From positions 467,501-480,000 of the forward strand of contig NZ_CP040840.1 of NCBI RefSeq assembly GCF_006874765.1: a stretch of DNA of 12,500 bases, in the 5' to 3' direction. The notes below the pieces were generated by a model, which ran no database searches, had not been told where the DNA came from, and was given only the letters and a program-made list of their open reading frames with translations. The stretch is from Leptospira weilii. GTDB taxonomy: Bacteria > Spirochaetota > Leptospiria > Leptospirales > Leptospiraceae. The translations under genes were made by a program, and so were the position numbers. This document shows, piece after piece, positions 1-12,500 of this stretch (the first letter of the stretch is position 1; every line of letters starts with the position of its first letter).

Positions 1-1440
1 TGATTCGTATGATAAAATCATCGGTATTTTGTTTTCAAAATTTCTGAATTCTTTTTCATTCATTTCAAAGACGGTCAATGAAGAAACCGAAGGTTCCGAT
101 TCCAGGTTCTTTAATATTCGATCAAGATTCGTTTCGGAATTAAAACATAGAATTCTCTTGGAAAGATGATCCGATCCTGCCTGACCGCAAAGAATCGGAT
201 CCGTAAAAATCCAAAGCGAGGTCTCGTTCCGAGCGTAAAAATCCCGATAGATTCTTTCTTGTTTCGTCGCATGTTGTAGAATTTTTAAAATCAATCCCGA
301 GATTAGAAAGGAGAAAACAACTAGAGTAACTGAAAGAATTTTCCATATTTTAGAAGTGTGAGGCTTCCAGTTCTCCCAAAGAATCAGCAGAGGAATGACG
401 GCGAGTATCAGATATCTACCTGTGATTGTGATGCCATCGTTCGGCGCTAGAATTCCGACTAAAACCGTATTCAATCCGATGACCATGAGGAGGAAGTTGA
501 TTTTTTCGCTTCTTTTGTTTTTAAAAAAAACATAATATACGATCGGAAGTAGTAAGAAGGAGGAGCAAAAAAATAATCCGAACTTCGGAATTCCGTCTAC
601 GTAGTTTACGAACGTGATCGAAAAAAAACGAAGAATCCTGTCTAAAAATGAGACATTACCGTTCCCGTAATTAAAAATAAATCTTACTCCCAGTATGTGT
701 CCGTAATTCCAAAAGTTCCAAAGAAAAAACAAAAACACGGGAGAAAGGGCAAATAAAATCGCGAAAGGATTCAATTCTTTTATTAAATGTCTCGCTTCTC
801 GCCAAAATATTAGAATTTCAGAAAGTACTAAACTTACTAAAAAAATCAGGGACTCTAGTCGTAGCCAAATCGGGATCGAACAGGCGATTAAAGCGAAGTA
901 AAGATATCGGGACTTTTTTGATTCCCGATAGCGGAGCCACCAAGAAAAACCGAGAGAATTGAAAAGAAAGTAAATCGAGTATTCGCTGAAATCCAAGCTT
1001 AAAGCGAAAAGAATCGTGGCTCCGTAACCGAGTAAAACGGTCCTTTGACTTATGAGTTTCCTTTTTGAAAGAAGATAAAGAGAAAGGATCGTAAAAAAAG
1101 ACAATAACATCGGCATCCATTTCCAAGTTATCCCGGCCAATCGCAACAATGAGGAGACAAAGGAAAACGCAATCGGATATTGACCGATAAACTTTCCGTG
1201 GATTTCTTTTGCAAATCCGGTTCCCGAAAGAAAAAACGCATCATGATGGGGGTCCAATTCCTGAGCGGGATACCTAAGTTCTTCCGTTCGAAAATCGTTT
1301 TGGATCAAAGAGTCGGTTTGCATGGCTTTTAACGCCGAATCGGTTATATAACTGTTTTCCGTTCCGATCCAAACATGAAGAACCGGTACGATAACGAGCA
1401 GAACTAATACGGCCCATTGTTCTTTGATTTTTTGTGTCAT
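1..1440 (-). CDS. Polytopic membrane protein, putative GT-C-like glycosyltransferase (3' end outside window)
   Basis: The minus-strand frame stays open from an ATG at 1440-1438 to the window edge. It gives 480 residues and no stop, so the C-terminus is missing. The start has a good ribosome site (AAGGA, complement of 1449-1453, 8 bases before ATG). The protein has an N-terminal membrane segment (about 9-25), a long first extracytoplasmic loop with acidic residues (ELDPHHD, about 61-67), many further membrane segments up to about 385, and a soluble C-terminal tail. It aligns along its length with the protein at 1748-3337: LRLESLIF (193-200), LGVR (250-253), APNDG (332-336) followed by GRYL (341-344). 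By that alignment about 45 residues are missing. This architecture fits GT-C-fold glycosyltransferases that use lipid-linked sugars. From memory, Leptospira has an annotated 'LA_3751/LA_3752 family putative glycosyltransferase' encoded by two adjacent genes, which would match. Enzyme activity is an inference. Confidence 0.8.
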   Translation of the reverse strand, partial: MTQKIKEQWAVLVLLVIVPVLHVWIGTENSYITDSALKAMQTDSLIQNDFRTEELRYPAQELDPHHDAFFLSGTGFAKEIHGKFIGQYPIAFSFVSSLLRLAGITWKWMPMLLSFFTILSLYLLSKRKLISQRTVLLGYGATILFALSLDFSEYSIYFLFNSLGFSWWLRYRESKKSRYLYFALIACSIPIWLRLESLIFLVSLVLSEILIFWREARHLIKELNPFAILFALSPVFLFFLWNFWNYGHILGVRFIFNYGNGNVSFLDRILRFFSITFVNYVDGIPKFGLFFCSSFLLLPIVYYVFFKNKRSEKINFLLMVIGLNTVLVGILAPNDGITITGRYLILAVIPLLILWENWKPHTSKIWKILSVTLVVFSFLISGLILKILQHATKQERIYRDFYARNETSLWIFTDPILCGQAGSDHLSKRILCFNSETNLDRILKNLESEPSVSSLTVFEMNEKEFRNFENKIPMILSYES

Positions 1441-1747
1441 TGATTTGATCCTTGTGAGAAGGTTATTTGGAAATGGGATTCGGAAAAATTAAGAGTGTGC
1501 CAAAGCATTCGAATTGTAGGACTGCTATAAATTTAGCGGTGAAAAAGATGATTTAAAAAACCTATAAATTCTTTAAAGAAAGGTTCTCTATGAACTATAC
1601 CGCATTTTGTTACTAAGGATTGGGCAATCATGACTGTGGTTTCTCCTGGAATTTGGGAACAGGTTTTAAAATCGACCTTTGCGAATACCCAAAAAAATTT
1701 GAATTCGTAAATTATATTTTAATAAATTATGAAATTTTAAATCATTG
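1441..1747. other. AT-rich spacer between the two paralogous membrane-protein genes
   Basis: About 300 bases without a convincing gene. It holds a perfect 12 bp palindrome (TTCTTTAAAGAA, 1569-1580) framed by AACCT (1559-1563) and AGGTT (1581-1585), which could be an operator or hairpin. It also holds a near-palindrome, GCTATAAATTTAGC, just upstream. A 26-codon plus-strand frame (1630-1710) is too short and unsupported to call. The length suggests the downstream (leftward) gene could have its own promoter here, but no clear -35/-10 pair was found. Confidence 0.4.
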
Positions 1748-3337
<1,590 letters not shown>

Positions 3338-3594
3338 TGATTTGTAAAATCCAAAATTCTAAGAATCAAAACGGAACTTTAAATCGGGTCGCTTTCGATA
3401 CGTTTGTCACAATCGTATTTGAACCCGAAGTCAGTTTCTTGAAATTGTTTTCTAGGTCAATCCGCTTTCGGCTGGGATAGAAAGGCGTTTTTATAAACGG
3501 TTTAAATTTCGGATGTAAATCGGGGTTTTGAGGAATTCTTAGAAGATCCGTTTTTTCATTGATCCAATCTTAGAATCGTGCAAAACTTGAAGTT
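3338..3594. promoter_or_regulatory. Divergent intergenic region
   Basis: This spacer separates the minus-strand membrane-protein gene (starting at 3337) from the plus-strand gene (starting at 3595), so promoters for both directions must lie here or nearby. A TAGAAT near 3572 could be a -10 element for the rightward gene, but no good -35 stands at the right distance. The role is assigned from geometry alone. Confidence 0.3.
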
Positions 3595-4176
3595 ATGCAA
3601 CAGGAAACGGCCACAGGCCAAAATGTACTGGGTCAATTTCTTTCACAAACACCTGTAAAATCTTTGATCGCTCGCTATCGAACCGAAAGGGGAATAATTC
3701 GGAATTTTATGGAAAAACTTCCTCTTTATTCGAGCGCGCTCAAAGATCACGAATTTCAGAATGCGGATTCTCTATTGAGAAAAGAGCTTGCTTCTAAGGT
3801 TTCGCTTCTTAAGGAACCGGTTCGAAGATTGGAAGAGGCTTTTGTAACCGCAAGAAAATTGGAGCTGATCGGAAGCAGCGAGATCGCGGTTTTACTGATC
3901 GATAAACTTACCAATACGATTCATTCCGCAGGATATGGGCTGACCGGACTCGGAACGGGTTTTAAAGCGACTTCAGAAGAATTGGAAAAACTCGCGGAAT
4001 TCGATTTTTCCCTATTTAAAGAGGTGGAAATCATTGAATCCAAAATCCGGGGTCTCAAGGTAACCGCGGATTCCTCCGTGCAGGAAGTTCGGAATGTGAT
4101 CGGCGACGTTCGTTCCGCTCTGGACGGATTGGAAAACGCATTTCGGTCTAGAAAGGAATTGTTTTCGAAACTCTAA
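3595..4176 (+). CDS. Small all-helical, coiled-coil-prone protein of unknown function
   Basis: 193 residues from ATG 3595. The ribosome site is weak (GAAG close to the ATG). I do not recognise the family. There is no signal peptide and no clear membrane segment. The composition is strongly helical, with long charged amphipathic stretches (about 22-92 and 125-193) separated by a glycine-containing middle (HSAGYGLTGLGTGFK, 110-124). That middle could be a hinge or a short membrane-touching element. The last 60 residues have heptad-like spacing and could form a coiled coil. The gene sits 91 bases upstream of the SPFH/SHOCT gene on the same strand. In Bacillus subtilis the related SPFH protein YdjI works with the coiled-coil protein PspA, so a partnership is conceivable here. 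This protein is not an evident PspA, and the link rests on position only. Confidence 0.75.
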   Translation: MQQETATGQNVLGQFLSQTPVKSLIARYRTERGIIRNFMEKLPLYSSALKDHEFQNADSLLRKELASKVSLLKEPVRRLEEAFVTARKLELIGSSEIAVLLIDKLTNTIHSAGYGLTGLGTGFKATSEELEKLAEFDFSLFKEVEIIESKIRGLKVTADSSVQEVRNVIGDVRSALDGLENAFRSRKELFSKL

Positions 4177-4219
4177 GATGTGCGGATGGGTCGTATCTCG
4201 TGAAAGAGTTGAGAGGATT

Positions 4220-4236
4220 GTGTGTTTTTAACACAC
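4220..4236 (+). promoter_or_regulatory. Short hairpin ahead of the SPFH gene
   Basis: GTGTGTT pairs with AACACAC (7 bp, 3-base loop) between the helical-protein gene and the SPFH gene. No T-run follows, so it is not a classic terminator. It could be an operator, an mRNA-stability element, or chance. Confidence 0.35.
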
Positions 4237-4240
4237 GGAT

Positions 4241-5260
<1,020 letters not shown>

Positions 5261-5263
5261 AAT

Positions 5264-6613
<1,350 letters not shown>

Positions 6614-6636
6614 ATTTTTGCATAAACCAGGGTATT

Positions 6637-6665
6637 TTTTAAAATTATTTTAAAATTCTTTTTTT
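6637..6665 (+). terminator. Possible AT-only terminator after thrC
   Basis: TTTTAAAA (6637-6644) and TTTTAAAA (6648-6655) can pair across a 3-base loop and are followed by a T-rich run (TTCTTTTTTT, 6656-6665). The stem has no G or C and would be weak. The same AT-rich stretch could instead be promoter DNA for the gene starting at 6703. Confidence 0.3.
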
Positions 6666-6702
6666 CGCCAAAAATAGGAAGTTTTCGTCAAATTTTTAAT
6701 TC

Positions 6703-8513
<1,811 letters not shown>

Positions 8514-8633
8514 TTTTTTGAATTTAGGGATACGACTTCTCTGCGAAACCTAAATTGTCGCGTTCAACAATTTGGATGTGTGACAAAGTTGAATCGTAAG
8601 CGCCTAATTCCGTTTTCGTCAAATGGAAGATAC

Positions 8634-8650
8634 GAGTTCGGTATAACAAA
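8634..8650 (+). repeat. Inverted-repeat arm (left), paired with 10027-10043
   Basis: TTCGGTATAACAAA (8637-8650) is the exact reverse complement of 10027-10040. Matching continues outward as GAG with a one-base indel. The two arms bracket the WG-repeat gene and most of the flanking hairpins. Confidence 0.65.
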
Positions 8651-8651
8651 A

Positions 8652-8811
8652 TGCGAAAGCGATTATTATGTTGCGATCCTAGAGAGCAACATTGAGTTAA
8701 ATTCCGAAGGAATTAGAGTGAAAAGAACTCAATGAAACGCTTTCGTAAAAAGCCTTTCAAGTCGCGAGCTATTGCGAGGACCCGCAGAGCGACCCTTAGG
8801 AAAGCTCTGCG
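8652..8811 (+). ncRNA. Candidate structured RNA or structured dispersed repeat with five helices
   Basis: Helix P1 pairs 8652-8661 with 8738-8747 (core CGAAAGCG/CGCTTTCG). It encloses P2 (GTTGC/GCAAC, 8670-8674 with 8686-8690) and the directly abutting P3 (ATTGAGTT/AACTCAAT, 8691-8698 with 8726-8733). P3 contains P3b (AATTCC/GGAATT around a GAA loop, 8700-8714). P4 (8762-8767 with 8772-8777) and P5 (CGCAGAGC/GCTCTGCG, 8783-8790 with 8804-8811) follow. P1-P3 make a three-way junction. Two pairs (8653 with 8746, 8766 with 8773) are G-U only if the plus strand is transcribed, a weak hint of polarity. I match it to no known RNA family. It may instead be a repeat whose palindromes act at the DNA level. 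Confidence 0.4.
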
Positions 8812-8884
8812 CCTGAGTTCAGGGAGTCATAACACTTTAGTTCCTTATTCGCCCAAACTTTCTTACACCGGACTCACGTTATGA
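8732..8884 (+). CDS. Possible 50-residue basic peptide, probably repeat-derived
   Basis: An ATG frame runs for 50 codons. The first half is very basic (MKRFRKKPFKSRAIARTRRA, 1-20) and the rest is neutral. There is no good ribosome site. The frame overlaps the helices of the structured element and ends inside repeat copy A. I recall similar short arginine-rich hypothetical ORFs in Leptospira intergenic repeats. It is more likely a by-product of the repeat than a real gene. Confidence 0.2.
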   Translation: MKRFRKKPFKSRAIARTRRATLRKALRLSSGSHNTLVPYSPKLSYTGLTL

Positions 8885-8886
8885 TA
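8861..8886 (+). repeat. Dispersed repeat motif, copy A
   Basis: TCTTAC, six variable bases, then CTCACGTTATGATA. It matches copy B (10263-10288) at 24 of 26 positions, in the same orientation. Copy C (10093-10119) is inverted. It lies just after the 3' end of the WG-repeat gene. Confidence 0.7.
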
Positions 8887-8919
8887 AATATCGGATACTG
8901 TTTGTTTGAAGCCTGATAT

Positions 8920-9918
8920 TTATTTTACTTTATATTTTTTACTATCAAAAATTACCTCGTATTGCTCATTTAAAAGTTGACCATAGCTTTCGTAAAATGC
9001 AATAGCAATGCCGTTTTCGTCGAATGAAGTTATCCCTTCGACCTTTTTAGCTACGGGAATTTTTTCAATCACTTCGCCCTGCATATTCAATTTACACCAT
9101 TCTCCCTTGAGCCTTGTAATGATGGTGGCATTGTCCCGTGGCACCAACATGGTCTGATACTGGGGTTTGATTGTCCAATTGCCTAACGTATCAATAACGC
9201 CCCATCTTCCCTTCTTTGCGGAAGCATAGCCAGAGTCGTTAAACTCACGTGCTTCTTCTAAAGGTTCGGAGAGTTTGATCTGACCTGTCGTATCGATATA
9301 TCTCCATACGGGAGATTCGAATACCGGCGCAAGACCTTTTTTAAATTGCCCAACACCATTCCATTTTGGTTCTAAGGCAACCGCGCCATTTATATCGATA
9401 AATCCCCATTTGTCTTGTTTTTTGAAACCCAGAAGTTTTTCCGAAAAAGAAAACGATAGTTCGCTACATCCGTCCAAAGTAAATTTAAGTTTCCATGCCT
9501 TATCCATAAAAACGTACTGATTGTTATTTTTCTTTAACCAAATCAAACCGTCCGAAAACGAACCGAGTTCTTGATATGTAGGATCTTCTATCCAGGCTCC
9601 GGTTTTGTCGATTCTTCCCCATTTCTTTTCTTTCTTCGATTTGGCGAAGGCCCATTCGTCATAAAAATTCATAAGTCCATCGAATTGCGGTTTGATTTTC
9701 CATTCTCCGACTTGATCGATATAACCCCAATTTAAGTCCAAAGCATGTTGAAAGTTAGGCTTTAAAATTCCCGCAGGGATCAGTTCCGTTCGATCGCTTC
9801 GATAATCGATTTCTTGAAAATTTGGCGGGATTATAACTTCCCCTTTGGAGTTAACGGCGCCTTTGCAAGGCCGACCGTCTTTAACAAAACTTAAAACATA
9901 TAATTTGTTCGGATTCAT
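8920..9918 (-). CDS. WG-repeat protein
   Basis: 332 residues from ATG 9918-9916, with GAGGT as ribosome site (complement of 9923-9927). There is no signal peptide or membrane segment, so it is probably cytoplasmic. It is built of WG (KWG-type) repeats of the pattern WGxIDxxGxxxxxPxxxxxxxF. Clear units start at W64, W100, W171 and W239. A variant begins at W205 (WRYIDTTG), and degenerate units lie at both ends (GAVNSKGEVIIPPNF, 20-34; WCKLNMQGEVIEKI, 274-287). Such proteins are thought to form beta-rich repeat folds, and many lack a known function; binding to another protein or ligand is plausible. The gene is alone on its strand between two hairpin-rich spacers that share repeats, which suggests it may have been inserted or copied as a unit. 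Confidence 0.85.
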   Translation of the reverse strand: MNPNKLYVLSFVKDGRPCKGAVNSKGEVIIPPNFQEIDYRSDRTELIPAGILKPNFQHALDLNWGYIDQVGEWKIKPQFDGLMNFYDEWAFAKSKKEKKWGRIDKTGAWIEDPTYQELGSFSDGLIWLKKNNNQYVFMDKAWKLKFTLDGCSELSFSFSEKLLGFKKQDKWGFIDINGAVALEPKWNGVGQFKKGLAPVFESPVWRYIDTTGQIKLSEPLEEAREFNDSGYASAKKGRWGVIDTLGNWTIKPQYQTMLVPRDNATIITRLKGEWCKLNMQGEVIEKIPVAKKVEGITSFDENGIAIAFYESYGQLLNEQYEVIFDSKKYKVK

Positions 9919-9945
9919 TTTTACCTCTTTTTATATTGAAAGTCT

Positions 9946-10001
9946 GTCCCAAAACGTAGGAACAATCGCGGCGATCCGATAAGATCGAATGATTTTGGGA
10001 C
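9946..10001 (-). promoter_or_regulatory. Nested hairpin in the 5' leader of the WG-repeat gene
   Basis: GTCCCAAAA (9946-9954) pairs exactly with TTTTGGGAC (9993-10001). Inside, CGATC (9972-9976) pairs with GATCG (9983-9987). Read in the gene's direction, it ends about 27 bases before the ATG, and no T-run follows. It may be a leader structure, an operator, or part of the dispersed repeat. Confidence 0.5.
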
Positions 10002-10005
10002 GGAG

Positions 10006-10026
10006 TTCAAAGTCTGAGCCTTTGAA
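10006..10026. repeat. Hairpin TTCAAAG/CTTTGAA
   Basis: A 7 bp perfect stem with a 7-base loop, 4 bases from the outer GTCCCAAAA/TTTTGGGAC hairpin and directly next to the shared inverted-repeat arm. Confidence 0.45.
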
Positions 10027-10043
10027 TTTGTTATACCGAAACT
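10027..10043 (-). repeat. Inverted-repeat arm (right), paired with 8634-8650
   Basis: TTTGTTATACCGAA (10027-10040) is the exact reverse complement of 8637-8650, and the match continues into ACTC with one indel. Confidence 0.65.
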
Positions 10044-10045
10044 CA

Positions 10046-10068
10046 GGTCGTTGCTAGCTTTAACGACC
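10046..10068. repeat. Hairpin GGTCGTT/AACGACC
   Basis: A 7 bp perfect stem with a 9-base loop (GCTAGCTTT). It continues the row of hairpins upstream of the WG-repeat gene. Confidence 0.5.
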
Positions 10069-10092
10069 ATATAAGTAAAAGCAAGGTTTATT

Positions 10093-10119
10093 TATAATAA
10101 CGTGAGCAGGGTCGTAAGA
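10093..10119 (-). repeat. Dispersed repeat motif, copy C (inverted)
   Basis: Read on the minus strand: TCTTAC, seven variable bases, then CTCACGTTATTATA. It shares both conserved blocks with copies A and B, with one extra spacer base and one substitution. Confidence 0.6.
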
Positions 10120-10183
10120 AAATGAGAAAGAATGTTCTAAAAATCGGAGTCCCTACTTTTAGAATTTGTTCGTAAAGTCGCGA

Positions 10184-10248
10184 TTTTCTGTAGTCCCACA
10201 TTTTAAGAATAGATTTACAAAGTTCAAATTCCAACTTTTTACAGAAAA
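10184..10248. repeat. Inverted repeat TTTTCTGTA/TACAGAAAA
   Basis: A 9 bp perfect inverted repeat (10184-10192 with 10240-10248) separated by 47 bases. The loop has no evident gene. It may belong to the same dispersed-repeat family. Confidence 0.4.
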
Positions 10249-10262
10249 ATGAATCATGGATT

Positions 10263-10288
10263 TCTTACAGCGAACTCACGTTATGATA
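10263..10288 (+). repeat. Dispersed repeat motif, copy B
   Basis: TCTTAC, six variable bases, then CTCACGTTATGATA. It differs from copy A at only two positions. Copies A and B are direct repeats 1,402 bases apart with the WG-repeat gene between them. Confidence 0.7.
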
Positions 10289-10295
10289 GAGTCAG

Positions 10296-10382
10296 TTGTT
10301 GAAAAATGAATTCTCGGCCTGTTTCATGAAAACGGTCAATTGAAGCGGTTTTGTTAATAGGAACTATGAAATTTTTCAACAA
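10296..10382. repeat. 12 bp perfect inverted repeat downstream of leuS
   Basis: TTGTTGAAAAAT (10296-10307) and ATTTTTCAACAA (10371-10382) are perfect reverse complements, 63 bases apart, in the 3' flank of leuS. No T-run follows on the leuS strand, so it is not a simple terminator. It could be an insertion-like or dispersed-repeat terminus. Confidence 0.5.
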
Positions 10383-10427
10383 TTCTTTCTAATGAAAATT
10401 CATAAGTTTAACGTTTAGGGAACTGCT

Positions 10428-12500
<2,073 letters not shown>

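Larger units (their letters stand above)
8514..8919. other. Gene-poor, hairpin-dense spacer (left flank of the WG-repeat gene)
   Basis: About 400 bases without a convincing protein gene. Beyond the elements listed separately, it holds AATTTAGG/CCTAAATT (8521-8528 with 8549-8556) just after the upstream stop, and TTCAAC/GTTGAA (8563-8568 with 8588-8593). Neither is followed by a T-run, so no clear terminator is seen for either converging gene. The density of inverted repeats looks like a dispersed intergenic repeat. Confidence 0.6.
9919..10427. other. Gene-poor, hairpin-dense spacer (between the WG-repeat gene and leuS)
   Basis: About 500 bases without a supported protein gene. It carries the WG gene's 5' leader hairpins, one arm of the shared inverted repeat, two copies of the dispersed motif and two long-looped inverted repeats, listed separately. 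No T-tailed terminator for leuS was found. Confidence 0.6.

Noticed and set aside
1630..1710. 26-codon plus-strand frame with AAGGA-like sequence upstream
   Set aside because: Too short, with no recognisable similarity; the spacer looks non-coding.
1696..1713. AATTT/AAATT stem followed by T-run on the minus strand, a terminator candidate after the 1748-3337 gene
   Set aside because: The stem is only 5 A-T pairs, too weak and too likely by chance in AT-rich DNA.
10088..10201. 37-codon minus-strand frame ending inside repeat copy C
   Set aside because: No ribosome site or known domain; it lies within repeat-rich DNA and is probably a by-product of the repeat.
8514..10427. Insertion sequence or prophage fragment
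   Set aside because: No transposase, integrase or phage-like reading frame is present; only repeats and inverted repeats support mobility.

Overview
The window most likely comes from a spirochaete of the genus Leptospira, probably a pathogenic-clade species. This is an inference. It rests on the style of the proteins (a tandem pair of large membrane proteins that resemble a putative glycosyltransferase family I recall from Leptospira, and a WG-repeat protein), the moderately AT-rich DNA, and long gene-free spacers full of hairpins and dispersed repeat motifs. No rRNA, tRNA, CRISPR array, transposase or phage gene was seen.

Layout. (1) Positions 1-3337, minus strand: two tandem, mutually homologous polytopic membrane proteins. 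The promoter-distal one runs off the left edge. (2) Positions 3595-6613, plus strand: a small all-helical protein of unknown function, an SPFH-domain protein with a C-terminal SHOCT domain (YdjI-like), and thrC (threonine synthase), whose start lies only 3 bases after the SPFH stop. (3) Positions 6703-8513, plus strand: a two-gene unit with a stand-alone, degenerate GHKL (histidine-kinase-like) ATPase and a C-terminally tail-anchored protein of unknown function. (4) Positions 8514-10427: a repeat-rich island around one minus-strand gene for a WG-repeat protein. Both flanks are dense with inverted repeats. They share a 26-27 bp motif (three copies) and a 14 bp inverted pair, and the left flank can fold into a multi-helix structure that would be stable as RNA. 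(5) Positions 10428-12500, minus strand: most of leuS (leucyl-tRNA synthetase). Its N-terminal part, with the HIGH motif, lies beyond the right edge.

How the genes relate. thrC and leuS are housekeeping genes. The paralogous membrane pair probably serves surface glycan or lipid-linked sugar transfer. The SPFH/SHOCT protein points to membrane organisation or envelope stress, and the helical protein upstream is a candidate partner. The GHKL/tail-anchored pair looks like a small membrane-linked regulatory module, but no function can be assigned. The most unusual part is the 8.5-10.4 kb island, where gene-free DNA is organised into nested hairpins and shared repeats around a single repeat-protein gene.
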